Positions 8,157-16,935 of a stretch of DNA of 64,000 nt are shown one piece after another. Position numbers and translations under genes: made by a program. The stretch lies in NCBI GenBank assembly GCA_016703945.1, contig JADJBC010000012.1, positions 124,001 to 188,000 on the forward strand. The letters are read 5' to 3'. Every line of letters starts with the position of its first letter. Positions within the stretch are counted from its first letter, which is position 1. The notes beneath the pieces are model-generated. The model was not told the origin of the DNA and searched no databases. It saw only the letters and a program-made list of their open reading frames with translations. This stretch comes from Candidatus Aalborgicola danicus (lineage in GTDB: Bacteria; Pseudomonadota; Gammaproteobacteria; Burkholderiales; Burkholderiaceae_C).

Positions 8157-10436
8157 CTATGTCAAAGGCCCAACCTGCGCCAACCAGATCGTCAGTAGCC
8201 CCAAATCAACCAAAGTGCCGCCGCTCAAGGGGCCAATGTACAGCAAATGCGGCTCTGCTGAATCACTAGCGGCCAAGTATCCCCCGCCGTTGTATGCGCG
8301 GTAACGGTATCCAGTGATGGATAGCGAAGCACCGTTGGCCGGGGAGAAAAAATGGGGATAGGTCTTCTCTGCCCAAGCAAATACCTTGTCGACGTTTGTT
8401 GCTGCTGTGGAGCCCGACGACAAGGTAACGGTGTGGGGGCTTCCGGGCGCATTGCTCATGATCAAAATGGCACCCGCCGCATTTGCAGTACCGACGGGTC
8501 TGAATGCGACGGTCAGCGTACAAATTCCACCTGCACCGAGACCCGCACCGCAGTTATGGGTTAATGAAAAGTCACCACTGGACGTGATACTGGTCAGGCT
8601 GAGCAGAGCGGTACCGGTATTTGTCAACGTAACGGTTTGGGTGAGATTGCTAGTGCCTCCATTTGGGGGGACGAAGTTCAAGGCTGTCCTACTAAGGGAA
8701 ACGACGGGCGACGCCACAGCGCTACCAGTTAGATTGATGCTAGAGGGACTATTGGTCGCATCGGATGAAATCACTAAAGTGCCCACATGCGCACCAATGA
8801 CAGTGGGCGAGAATGTCACGCTAATGCTGCAATTAGCTCCTATTGCCAGTGTGGCACCACAATTCGTGGTGCGACTAAAGTCTCCACTGACAACAATACT
8901 ACCGATGTTTAGCAGCGCTACTCCAGTATTTCGCAGGATGACTGTCTGAGCTGGGCTGATCGTACCCATTCCTTGGGAGGAAAATCCTAGTGCGCGGGGG
9001 CTTACTTCACCGGTGCCACGCTCGCCATATCCGCTGAGCGCAATGCTGTGAGGGCTGTAAGGCGCGTCGCTAGTGATGATAACGCGCCCTGTGCGGGCAC
9101 CCAAAACGCTTAGGGCAAAGCGCACGTTGATACTGCAAGAGCCTCCCTGAACCAAATTAGCGCCACAGTTGGTTGTGCTGTTAAAGTCCCCCGTGGTCTC
9201 AATGCTAGCAATAATCAGCGGCGAAACGCCTTTGTTGCTCAGAGAAACTGTTTGAGCCGCGCTACTAGTGCCAACACCCCGCGCTTCAAAGTTCAATGCA
9301 ATAGTATTGACTTCCACTGTGCCACCCCGACCCGATCCGCTTAGCACAATATTATGCGGACTGCCTATTGCGTCGCTGGCAATAGCAACGCTGCCGTTGC
9401 GCGCACCACTCACCGTTGGCCGGAACGTAATTTGCACTTCACAAAATCCACCCGCGCCCAGACCATTGCCGCAATTGTGTGTAACGGTAAAGTCGCCGGT
9501 AACGTCAATACTGCTGATACCGAGCGCTGCCGTGCCAGTATTTTTAAGCGTCACATTCTGAGGGGGGCTGGTGCTACCTACGTTTTGCAGAACAAAGGTC
9601 AGCGCACCTGGCAAGCCACTGATTAGCGGCGTGTTCTTGAAGGTTGCGGTCACGGACTTGGCAGCGTCCATGTTCACAATGCAAGTAGCCGAGTTGCCCG
9701 CCCTCGCGCAGTCATCACCCCAGGCCAGAAGATTGGCCGCTGGTGTCGCAGTAAGCTTTACCGCAAACCCCCGGCCAGCCTTTCCGCTGCAAACGTTACC
9801 GCAATCAATGGGATTACCACCAACTGTGCCTGCGCCAGTTTTGACTACGGTAAGTGCAACCGTATCGAAAGAATCAAATGACGCGAATGCGTGCCCGGCC
9901 CGAACAAGGCGAACCGCAAAATAATTGGTGTCGAAGTCAATTTGGCTTTGGATCACTTCGTGAGTTGCGAAATCGACAGCCCAAGCAAAACTACGCGCGT
10001 AGGAATTAGGAACGCCCGTACCGCGGTACGGGTCACCGGGAGAAGCTGACCAAAAACGCCTCGCGGGACTATTGAGGAAAATGCTATTGATTGACGAATT
10101 GCATTTGTCATCAACTATAGACTCCAGTTCTTTGATGTTTGGCAAGCGCCAGTCGGTATAGGCAGCCGTGGTTTCGCGCACAGCACTCTGCAAAGCATGT
10201 CTCCATAGAAATTCACTGCCATAGCCTGTGCAGGTGGTCCCATTCCAGTCTTGGCCTTGGGCGCAGCGCTTCCACATCAAGCCGGTGCGGCTATGACTAA
10301 CAGTCCCGTCGTTGTTGTCAATAAATTCTGCCGACTGCGTGGACTCAATAGGACGGGAATTGCAGTACTGTGCTTGTACAGCTGAGCTTAACCCGAACAG
10401 GCAGGCCGAATGGATAATGCTTTGTAAGAGCGTCAT
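8157..10436 (-). CDS. Exported DUF1566 protein with four choice-of-anchor-D (ASH-like) repeats
   Basis: 759 residues with a signal peptide (cleavage after AVQAQ, ~23) and GGAG eight bases before the ATG. Domain order: DUF1566/Lcl-type domain (~40-180, with GLMWKRCAQGQ and DWRLPNIKELESIV); a glycine/cysteine-rich bacterial repeat domain (~190-268, CxxxCSG and YGWGDDC-like elements); four ~95-residue Ig-like choice-of-anchor-D repeats (~273-660), each with VTLxNTGTAxL, GDF and NCGxxLxxGxxC; and a C-terminal ~70-residue module beginning VDKVFAWAEKTYPHFF. The repeats suggest an extracellular adhesive or structural role. The neighbour at 10678-11445 shares the DUF1566 domain. Confidence 0.8.
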   Translation of the reverse strand: MTLLQSIIHSACLFGLSSAVQAQYCNSRPIESTQSAEFIDNNDGTVSHSRTGLMWKRCAQGQDWNGTTCTGYGSEFLWRHALQSAVRETTAAYTDWRLPNIKELESIVDDKCNSSINSIFLNSPARRFWSASPGDPYRGTGVPNSYARSFAWAVDFATHEVIQSQIDFDTNYFAVRLVRAGHAFASFDSFDTVALTVVKTGAGTVGGNPIDCGNVCSGKAGRGFAVKLTATPAANLLAWGDDCARAGNSATCIVNMDAAKSVTATFKNTPLISGLPGALTFVLQNVGSTSPPQNVTLKNTGTAALGISSIDVTGDFTVTHNCGNGLGAGGFCEVQITFRPTVSGARNGSVAIASDAIGSPHNIVLSGSGRGGTVEVNTIALNFEARGVGTSSAAQTVSLSNKGVSPLIIASIETTGDFNSTTNCGANLVQGGSCSINVRFALSVLGARTGRVIITSDAPYSPHSIALSGYGERGTGEVSPRALGFSSQGMGTISPAQTVILRNTGVALLNIGSIVVSGDFSRTTNCGATLAIGANCSISVTFSPTVIGAHVGTLVISSDATNSPSSINLTGSAVASPVVSLSRTALNFVPPNGGTSNLTQTVTLTNTGTALLSLTSITSSGDFSLTHNCGAGLGAGGICTLTVAFRPVGTANAAGAILIMSNAPGSPHTVTLSSGSTAATNVDKVFAWAEKTYPHFFSPANGASLSITGYRYRAYNGGGYLAASDSAEPHLLYIGPLSGGTLVDLGLLTIWLAQVGPLT

Positions 10437-10677
10437 GGTTGTGCTCCGAATTCATTGGATTTCATTACGCAATGGCTCTCGATTGCTGTCTCCGAACTGC
10501 TCAGCATGCAACCCAAATGAAAAGCGATTGCCGAATGCTTTCCACTGGTAACGCGTCTACGTCGCAATGATTGCCTCCGGGTGGGGCCATCGCCAGTACT
10601 CGAATGGCATTGCCACAAATCGGCAGCTGGACTTGCTGCTGCGAGTGCTCATGCGTCACGGAGCAAAAGCTTGAAAA
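10437..10677. other. Intergenic between the two DUF1566 genes
   Basis: 240 bp that presumably carries the promoter of the larger exported protein. No terminator or gene is clearly visible. Confidence 0.4.
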
Positions 10678-11445
10678 TCACTGTCCGTTCCGCACAAGAC
10701 GGACCAGCCTTGCGTCGCCAGTAGAGCCCGTGAACACATAGCCACATGCACTGACAATCCAAGCAGACGCAGAAAAGAAAACAGCGAACGCGGGCGTATT
10801 GGGGAAATAGTTAGGATCAATAGCGCAATCGGTCCGTCCTAAGTTCGTGATAGAAAAGAGTTCCCTTTTGCTTGGCATACGCCAGTCCGTGGCCCCACAC
10901 GTCCCGACGGCATTGACGTCCGCCACAAATTTCTCGGTATCACACCGACCTGTAACAAAGCAGGTACCCCGGGACAAAGTCCCAACTTCGCCGCCATTAG
11001 TCGACGAATCACTGTTGTACCAAGTGTAGGTATGGTTCTGCCCGCGTAGGCCGCTGGTGGTTTTGACTTCCCAGACGAGACCGGTCACGTTATCACGCGT
11101 GCATGCCCAGTCTTTGGCACTGGTGCCTAACGCAGCGGTCTCAGACAGCACCGTACCGTCATTTGCAATCTTACTAAAATCAAAGCCATTGCTACCGCCG
11201 CCGACCTTTGGCATCCCGGCGGCTGAAGCTGCATCCCGCCCAAAGCGACAATCTTGGCGCGGGCCGCTACCAGTGTCGACTTCCTCGCCGGGGGCGACCG
11301 ATTGGGACCCGTTCCAACCCCAACAGGTAGTGATACCGGTATCGTTGAGAAGCCCGGTGGGGCCAGCAGCGAATGCCGATCCATAGATGGCCATTGCCAA
11401 TACCACGTTCCAGCTTACTGAAAGAAACTGAGTATGTTTATTCAT
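10678..11445 (-). CDS. Exported DUF1566-domain protein
   Basis: 255 residues from ATG at 11445 (GGGAGTGGC just upstream); the frame extends to 11463. A signal peptide ends near SAFAAG. The DUF1566 hallmarks TGLVWEVKT, TYTWYNS and DWRMPSKRELFSI are present, and the end ARLVRLVRNGQ matches the usual DUF1566 finish. Cysteines are plentiful, suggesting a periplasmic or extracellular location. The next gene (8157-10436) carries the same domain fused to Ig-like repeats, so the two may act on the same surface structure. The biochemical role of DUF1566 is unknown. Confidence 0.75.
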   Translation of the reverse strand: MNKHTQFLSVSWNVVLAMAIYGSAFAAGPTGLLNDTGITTCWGWNGSQSVAPGEEVDTGSGPRQDCRFGRDAASAAGMPKVGGGSNGFDFSKIANDGTVLSETAALGTSAKDWACTRDNVTGLVWEVKTTSGLRGQNHTYTWYNSDSSTNGGEVGTLSRGTCFVTGRCDTEKFVADVNAVGTCGATDWRMPSKRELFSITNLGRTDCAIDPNYFPNTPAFAVFFSASAWIVSACGYVFTGSTGDARLVRLVRNGQ

Positions 11446-11526
11446 TGCCACTCCCGTTTCCAATTCTGCGATAAGTCATGTTAACAGGGGGCGTAGGCTA
11501 GTTGGCAGAGTCGAATGGACTGGTAC

Positions 11527-11652
11527 CTAGTAGTGAAGCGACACGGCACCGGCCCTTCGAAAGAGCAGTCTATCTTCAATGTCGGCTCCAAACTGACGAA
11601 ATAGGTCTCGCTCCATTGCAGACAGAAACTTGACCTGCAACTTAGCACAATC
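11527..11652 (-). pseudogene. Fragment of a decayed gene cut by IS630 copy 2 (3' part)
   Basis: A frame reading AKLQVKFLSAMERDLFRQFG and on to a stop at 11527 looks protein-like (amphipathic, charged) and directly abuts the IS. Together with the remnant at 12769-13120 on the other side it may be one gene, with an added frame change at the junction. No family recognised. Confidence 0.35.
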
Positions 11653-11654
11653 TA

Positions 11655-12766
11655 TTGATTCGGCAGTATTTAACTTGAAATATTTGAATACGCCATCATG
11701 TGGGGATGATGAAAGCAACAGACATGAGAAAGCTGTCGCGCGATGCGCGACATGAAAGGCGTGTGCAAGTCATCCGTTTGCGGAATGCGGGGCGCACATA
11801 CGACGAGATCGCAGAGCAAACCGGCTTGAGTCGCACTGGCGTGTTTGACATCTGCAAGCGCCACGAAACGGCCGGGGCAAAGGCTTTGCGCGACGCGCCA
11901 CACGGTCGAAAGCAAGGAGACGGCCGATTGCTCGATGCCCAGCAAGAAGCCCTGATCCAGAAGCTTATCGCTGACAAGACGCCTGACCAGTTGAAGATGC
12001 CCTACGCGCTGTGGACGCGCCCTGCAGTATCCCAACTCATTGAGCAGCGCTTTGGGATCAAGTTGCCGGTGCGAACCATGGGGCTGTATTTGGCGCGCTG
12101 GGGTTTTACACCCCAAAAGCCCATGAAGAAGGCCTACGAGCAATCGCCTGCAGCGGTCAAGAAGTGGCTTGACGAAGACCCCCGTCATTGCCGCTCGGGC
12201 CAAGGCCGAAGGTGCCGAGATTCACTGGGGCGATGAGAGTGGACTGCGCAGTGACGATGTGCGCGGACGCGGCTTTGCGCCCAAAGGACAGACACCGGTG
12301 ATTCGGGTCAACAGTAAACGCCATGGCTTGTCGGTGATCTCCACCGTCACCAACAAAGGACAGATGCGCTGGCGCATATTCGATGGGGCGCTCAATGCCA
12401 CCATCCTCATCGACTTCCTGCGCCGCTTGATCCGAGGAGCCAAGAAGAAGGTATTCCTGATTCTGGACAACCTGCGGGTGCACCATGCCAAGCCTGTCAA
12501 GGCCTGGCTGGCCCAACACACCGACGCCATCGAGGTTTTTTACCTGCCCAGCTACAGTCCAGAACTCAACCCCGACGAGATGGCCAATGCCGATATCAAA
12601 CAAGCCGTCACGAAGCTGGCACCGGCGCGTACCAAACTGCAGTTGGTGAAGGCCACAGCGCGCCATTTGCGCAGTGTGCAGCGTCAGCCAGAGCGGATTC
12701 GAAAATACTTCGAACATGGTCCTGTTCGCTATGCGGCTTGATTCAAGTTGGATGATGCCGACTCAA
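11655..12766 (+). mobile_element. IS630-family element, copy 2 (1112 bp)
   Basis: Inverted copy of 6396-7508. TA flanks both ends (11653-11654, 12767-12768). The only clear differences from copy 1 are two extra missing bases (TA) after GACGAAGAC at ~12178, one extra T at ~12535-12540 and at least one substitution (~12455). The undamaged element would be 1114 bp. Confidence 0.88.
11700..12741 (+). pseudogene. IS630-family transposase, frameshifted (copy 2)
   Basis: The N-terminal helix-turn-helix part runs to KKWLDED at ~12178. A 2-base deletion there (copy 1 reads DEDYPVIAAR) shifts the frame. The rest, PVIAARAKAEGAEIHWGDES.., through the catalytic LILDN and YSPELNPDE to RYAA, is open in another frame from 12169. 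All three DDE residues are present, but not fused to the DNA-binding domain. Confidence 0.85.
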
Positions 12767-12768
12767 TA

Positions 12769-13120
12769 ATGACTAAGGGAACAGTCAACTGACCCCCTGA
12801 ATTTGGACACGCCCCACACGGGCTCTCCATAGCCAGTTCTGAATGCTCCGATACTGTGTTGGTGGCGAACACCGATAACGTTTTTTCTAGCTTCGTCGAG
12901 TGACAGTTCGGGCATCACGGAATCGTACTTGAACAGACTAGTACTCCGAATTCGATTCCACAGTTACCAGAGGCATATTGGTAAATTGGCATTCTGGCTC
13001 CCAGTCATTGCCAAAATTATCTACCGATCCTTTAAGCGCCCTCGGATCAATCCAGCGGCGCGTTCCCATTTGCCCCAAAAACAACAAGCCTAGATTGTGA
13101 CGTTCCGTGGGCGATAAAAC
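12769..13120 (-). pseudogene. Decayed gene interrupted at its 3' side by IS630 copy 2
   Basis: On the minus strand, LSPTERHNLGLLFLGQMGTR continues through RRWIDPRALKGSVDNFGNDW to MPLVTV; then, one frame over, LWNRIRSTSLFKYDSVMPEL leads to GVSKFRGSVDCSLSH at the IS boundary. The composition is protein-like in both pieces and they meet near 12955-12965, so a single-base frameshift is likely. The IS target TA falls in a TAG right after SLSH. No family recognised, and no gene is seen elsewhere in 12767-13290. Confidence 0.4.
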
Positions 13121-13292
13121 GGGAACATCTCACGCTACCGGGGCAGCCTTCATTTGGCCCCAAACGCCTGAGGCCTACGCGGTCTTCGGCACCACAAGCA
13201 CCCTCGGAAAACCCTTCTGGCGAAACCAGAGGATAGGCCCTGGGTGCTTGCTTTTTCTTTCATCAACCATTGCAACTGAAAGCGAATCCTAC

Positions 13293-13460
13293 ATGCCATT
13301 CCTACCGTTCCTGGGTGCCAGCATAGCCGCCGTCGGTCTCCTGAAATTGGGCGCTTTGGCCGTGATGGTCAAGTTTCTTACCGCAGTGATTGCAGCGTTA
13401 CTGTTTGTAGTCCTGGGTCTTGCAGCCCTGCTCGGCTGGAAGCACATCAACAAGCCATAG
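13293..13460 (+). CDS. Small two-helix membrane protein
   Basis: 55 residues from ATG at 13293 (MPFLPFLGASIAAVG). Two hydrophobic helices (GASIAAVGLLKLGALAVMV and FLTAVIAALLFVVLGLAALL) are followed by a short basic end (GWKHINKP). An upstream in-frame extension to 13107 is less hydrophobic and lacks a ribosome-binding site. It belongs to a run of small island genes reading rightward. Function unknown. Confidence 0.5.
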   Translation: MPFLPFLGASIAAVGLLKLGALAVMVKFLTAVIAALLFVVLGLAALLGWKHINKP

Positions 13461-13658
13461 ATTGCCGCCGTCACTGAGCCATTCCGCCCTACCCCACCCC
13501 AGCCCCTTGAAGAAATCCACGGGGCTTTTTTCATGCCCATTCCTACCTACAAGGACTCCCCATGTTCGCAACCACCTGCGCAACTCCCGCATTCCGTCCT
13601 CCTGGCGTCAACCATCACCGCCATCCCACCACCCCAAAGCCCTTCCCGGAGGTGACCC

Positions 13659-14069
13659 ATGCAAATCATTCGTGACCTACCCAGTGCCGCCACTGTCCAC
13701 AACCCAGAGATCCGCCAATTGGTGCAGCAGCGCATCAACGACCTGGGTGGCGACAGCTTCGACGCCAACGAGCTTGGATACTTTTTGGTGATCGAACCAG
13801 AAGATACCTTGCATTCGATTGCCGCACAGCTTGGCTTTTCTATCGTGGCCAACAGGTCTACCAACCTTCGCTACGACCAAGAAGGATTCACGCCGTCATT
13901 TGAGTTCGTGGAGCAAATCGGCAACTGCTACGACCTCGTTTTCGTGATCAGTGACGACGGCTATGGAATTGAAGTATTCGTGCCCAACACCGAGGGCATC
14001 GATCCTGATCTCCTTCGAATGTGTCAGCGGTATGCCACACCGCCATTCCCTGATCCAGCACCGCCGTGA
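13659..14069 (+). CDS. Hypothetical island protein (136 aa)
   Basis: Acidic, soluble protein with a strong ribosome-binding site (GGAGGTGA six bases before the ATG). It opens MQIIRDLPSAATVHNPEIRQ and includes LGYFLVIEPEDTLHSIAAQL, FEFVEQIGNCYDLVFVISDD and GIEVFVPN, suggesting an alpha/beta fold. Its TGA overlaps the GTG of the next gene by four bases, so the two are translationally coupled. I do not recognise the family; it resembles accessory genes of integrative elements in Burkholderiales. Confidence 0.7.
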   Translation: MQIIRDLPSAATVHNPEIRQLVQQRINDLGGDSFDANELGYFLVIEPEDTLHSIAAQLGFSIVANRSTNLRYDQEGFTPSFEFVEQIGNCYDLVFVISDDGYGIEVFVPNTEGIDPDLLRMCQRYATPPFPDPAPP

Positions 14070-14449
14070 GCAAGCGAAGTTCCTATCGCCGATCTGCGGG
14101 TGGCAGGCTGCGGCCTTCTGAATATCTGCCAATCTGGACCGCCGAGCACTCCAAAACGGCAAACCTCGTCTTCGTGGCACTGCTGCAAAAGCTTGGGGTT
14201 ACCGACATCAGGTCGTACTTCCAGAAACTACGCATCCCAATTACGGCCAGCGTGGCCCTCTGTTCTTGGTACGGTGCATCCACTAACGGCGCTACCGGCC
14301 TTGTCATCGGCGCAGTGCTCGGATTGGCCGGACCCGCTGCTGGGATTTGGCTGGGTGTGATCGTCATTGGGGCGGCGCTGCTATTTGCAATTTATGTCCT
14401 TTGGTGGATGGCCATCCTGTACGTCTTGGGGTGGCTTTTGTTCCGCTGA
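14066..14449 (+). CDS. Membrane protein coupled to the 136-aa protein
   Basis: 127 residues, GTG start in a GTGA overlap with the upstream stop. The N-terminal half is soluble and basic (SKRSSYRRSAGGRLRPSEY). The C-terminal half has two or three transmembrane segments (GATGLVIGAVLGLAGPAAGI, WLGVIVIGAALLFAIYVLWW, MAILYVLGWLLF). Four-base coupling to the soluble partner suggests the two products work together at the membrane. Family unknown. Confidence 0.65.
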   Translation: MSKRSSYRRSAGGRLRPSEYLPIWTAEHSKTANLVFVALLQKLGVTDIRSYFQKLRIPITASVALCSWYGASTNGATGLVIGAVLGLAGPAAGIWLGVIVIGAALLFAIYVLWWMAILYVLGWLLFR

Positions 14450-14555
14450 CCGATCACACCGCCACATTCCCAACTGCGCCAACCCAACCACCTTATGTGA
14501 TAGGGCAACCCTATCAATCAAACCTTCCATTTATTCACAACCAAAGGACCTCACC

Positions 14556-14690
14556 ATGACCACAACCCAAACGATTCACACCATCACCAGCGCTTTCCTG
14601 CCAAGGGATATGCACCCACGTCGCTATCGGTATTTCCCATTGCCCCGCCAGTACCCAAGCCTGGAGCGACCAACAAATCGCAGCCTCTGA
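14556..14690 (+). CDS. Very small hypothetical protein (44 aa)
   Basis: MTTTQTIHTITSAFLPRDMH followed by an Arg/Pro-rich end. It is supported by AAAGGA eight bases upstream and by its place in a run of co-directional genes. No homology recognised. Confidence 0.35.
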   Translation: MTTTQTIHTITSAFLPRDMHPRRYRYFPLPRQYPSLERPTNRSL

Positions 14691-14734
14691 GCCGTTCCCA
14701 ACCATCAACTATCTATTTAACCACTGGAGAAATC

Positions 14735-15283
14735 ATGACCACCAACGACACAACCCCTGACAGCAACATTGAAATCGACGCCAACACAGCAGCTGGCGAC
14801 ACCGAAGCAGCTGAGCAATATCGAATCGTTCGTATCGGGACTTGCCCAAGCCTCAGTGGCCGCAGTGAGTTGACCTACCACGTTGGGTGCGATAAGGAAA
14901 CCAATGCAATCCATTTCAGGCTCTGGCGCAACACCGGCGCTGGCATGTTCAGTAGCACATGGTTTTCCCTGAAGGACGTAAGTGAGTTGCTTTGCATGCC
15001 CGACGGTATTAGCTCCACTGTGCTGCAAGCGATGTGGACCTCTACGTCCAAAAATAATGCCGGGTTTACCCTTGCTGTCCTGCAAGGTGTGGGGCTGATA
15101 GAAAAGTCCCTGACCAAGCCGAACTCGTACTGCACAGTCGATCCCGCGCAATTCCTGGCTCGCATCAATACCTTGATCGCATCAGACATTGACCTCAGCG
15201 AAGACGACGAACCATCGGACGAACTGGCAATAGCTGCCGCTGCTGCTACCAAGCGTGGGCGTCCCAAGAAGCAGGCGACATAG
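14735..15283 (+). CDS. Hypothetical protein with AT-hook-like tail
   Basis: 182 residues with GGAG eight bases before the ATG. The central region (GTCPSLSGRSELTYHVGCDK, FRLWRNTGAGMFSSTWFSLK, YCTVDPAQFLARINTLI) looks globular. The C-terminus is acidic, then Ala-rich, ending KRGRPKKQAT; the GRP core flanked by basic residues is an AT-hook pattern, so minor-groove DNA binding is possible. It lies in the island run between small membrane genes and KlcA. Function unknown. Confidence 0.65.
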   Translation: MTTNDTTPDSNIEIDANTAAGDTEAAEQYRIVRIGTCPSLSGRSELTYHVGCDKETNAIHFRLWRNTGAGMFSSTWFSLKDVSELLCMPDGISSTVLQAMWTSTSKNNAGFTLAVLQGVGLIEKSLTKPNSYCTVDPAQFLARINTLIASDIDLSEDDEPSDELAIAAAAATKRGRPKKQAT

Positions 15284-15452
15284 TGACCTGAGCATAGCGG
15301 CACCCAACCCTTACACCGTTGGACACTTAGTCCGCTGCTCTCACCCACCATTCACTCACAGCCACACAAAAGAAAGACCTTTTCCGAACCAAATCCGACC
15401 CGATTCGTAACCACCATCAGCAAATCGCTGCCAATTCCCAAAGGCATACCTG

Positions 15453-15629
15453 ATGTTCGCTCTCACAGTCGCCCTTGCGGTGACGACCGTTCTTTCCTTC
15501 TGTTTTGCATCCACCCGGCGCATTGGCCTTTTGACCATAGCGCTGCTGGCATTTCTGTTTCCACACGTTGCTGCGGTACTGCTCCTTATTGGGGTTTGTG
15601 CTGCGGCTCTCTATTACTTTCTCAAATAA
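15453..15629 (+). CDS. 58-aa membrane protein
   Basis: Starts MFALTVALAVTTVLSFCF at 15453 and ends ALYYFLK at TAA 15627-15629. Two hydrophobic helices are separated by STRRIG. AAAGG lies about eight bases upstream of the ATG. It ends 13 bp before the next small gene, which has its own CCGGAG site. No homology recognised. Confidence 0.5.
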   Translation: MFALTVALAVTTVLSFCFASTRRIGLLTIALLAFLFPHVAAVLLLIGVCAAALYYFLK

Positions 15630-15642
15630 CCGGAGTTTCCAA

Positions 15643-15789
15643 ATGAGTTTTACCGACTACCTCACGTTCGCCGTTTCCAATATCGATGCCGACACGCCCG
15701 ACCACCTTCTGCCGCTCACACTGGTCGACAACGCGGCACTGGCAACGCACCAGTCATCCGATATGTTGGGGTCTGCTGGCTGGTTCTGA
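15643..15789 (+). CDS. 48-aa hypothetical protein
   Basis: MSFTDYLTFAVSNIDADTPD leads on to GSAGWF. CCGGAG lies about six bases upstream, and the gene sits 13 bp after the 58-aa membrane gene and upstream of the KlcA-like gene. Small and acidic; function unknown. Confidence 0.4.
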   Translation: MSFTDYLTFAVSNIDADTPDHLLPLTLVDNAALATHQSSDMLGSAGWF

Positions 15790-15945
15790 CCAACGCCCAG
15801 ATATCAGATACCAGTCTTTCCTTCTTCTCCTAATCCCTAGTCTCACGATTCTGCTGACTACTTTTATGTGGTTGCAGAGCCGTGGGCGAGGGAAATGAGA
15901 GAACTTGGCATGCAAATCAACACCACTTTTTAGGATACAAACATC

Positions 15946-16359
15946 ATGAACACCCCTCCAATCACAAGCCATCTGGTTCCAGAGCATGCTCGCATGGACA
16001 CGGTCGATCGCATTCTTGGCATCGGATTTGTCTTGAAATTCGAGCCTTGCCTGTACAACATAACGGGTCAACTCTCCAGTCAATACACTGGGGGGTATTG
16101 GGAAATACACACGCTGTCTAATGGCGGCCTGTGGATGAATCCGAGAACCAAAAAGAAATTCGCGGTTAGATGTCAGAATGGTTTTGAGGGCACTATGTCC
16201 GCTGAAGCACTAGGCATTACAAGTTGCCTCTACTCATACTCGTTGCTGTCGTTCGAGACTGGTACCTTTGCCGAGACCATGGCAGAACATTTTCAATGGC
16301 TGAGGGCGTTTGCTTGTTCCCACCCTGACGCCAGAGCAATTCTGAGCGCCATCGATTGA
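15946..16359 (+). CDS. klcA: Antirestriction protein, ArdB/KlcA family
   Basis: 137 residues with the KlcA/ArdB signatures: VPEHARMDT at the N-terminus, QYTGGYWEIHTLSNGGLWMN, NGFEGTMSAEALGIT and a final AFACSHPDARAILSAID. These proteins protect incoming mobile DNA from type I restriction without mimicking DNA charge. The length is normal and no frameshift is seen. Its presence supports the 13-26 kb core being a transferable or formerly transferable element. A large inverted repeat follows the gene. Confidence 0.85.
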   Translation: MNTPPITSHLVPEHARMDTVDRILGIGFVLKFEPCLYNITGQLSSQYTGGYWEIHTLSNGGLWMNPRTKKKFAVRCQNGFEGTMSAEALGITSCLYSYSLLSFETGTFAETMAEHFQWLRAFACSHPDARAILSAID

Positions 16360-16404
16360 TCGACCTATTCGCGCCCCAGCCGCCGGGTGAACCGCCAGCA
16401 TCCA

Positions 16405-16540
16405 AGTGGTAAAAGTGGACTTTTCAGCCCCCCCCTCCCCAGCCGTAAAAACGACTACTACCCGGATGACTGCCACATTTTTTGGCATATAGTTTTGCTG
16501 AAGATGGGGAGGGGGGGTAAAAAAATCCACTTTGTTCACT
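16405..16540. repeat. 136-bp imperfect inverted repeat (MITE- or origin-like)
   Basis: Left arm ~16405-16442 and right arm ~16498-16540 are complementary: AGTG-N3-AAAGTGGA, then a T run, CCCCCCC(C)TCCCC, CAGC and AAAAC all recur inverted. Inside the loop is a further hairpin TGCCA (16471-16475)/TGGCA (16483-16487). The poly-C/poly-G blocks make strong strand asymmetry. It lies between klcA and the IS66 insertion, outside any convincing gene. Confidence 0.65.
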
Positions 16541-16585
16541 CCCAATCGGACACTGGCTAACAGAGCACCATGATGACAACGGCTA

Positions 16586-16857
16586 GTGTCTACAAACGTT
16601 GGTGTCGACATCGCACTTCAAGCCGGACTGTGTACAAACCAATCCGTGCCCACTAGGCGAAATTTGAATGCCGACCTGACTGTCTTTGCGGAACTGGCCG
16701 ACGCAAGCCATTTGACACAGGCAAGGGATGTTGGTATTCGGAAGCTGCTTTTGCCCCGTTCTGGGGTAAACGTAGCGTCCTTTGCTTTCGGGCTGAGTGA
16801 CCCTGCAAGAAGTGCACTTTGTCGCACAGTTAATCGCGATGGATTGCTCAAATCAGT
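16586..16857 (+). pseudogene. Uncertain reading frame interrupted by the IS66 element
   Basis: A GTG-initiated frame of ~90 codons (STNVGVDIALQAGLC.., with FAELADASHLTQARDVGIRK) ends two codons into the IS. If the IS and one copy of the 8-bp duplication are removed, it continues 29 codons beyond to a TAG at ~20019-20021. No family recognised, and coding is not certain. Confidence 0.25.
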
Positions 16858-16935
16858 GTGAGCGTCCAGTCCTCCCATCTTGATTCCCCTGCATTTTGAA
16901 CAGACGATGGCGTCCACCTAATTTGGTGGACACCT

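Noticed and set aside
6396..12766. Composite transposon made by the two IS630 copies
   Set aside because: Each copy has its own TA flanks and each interrupts a different local sequence, which fits separate insertions better than one composite unit.
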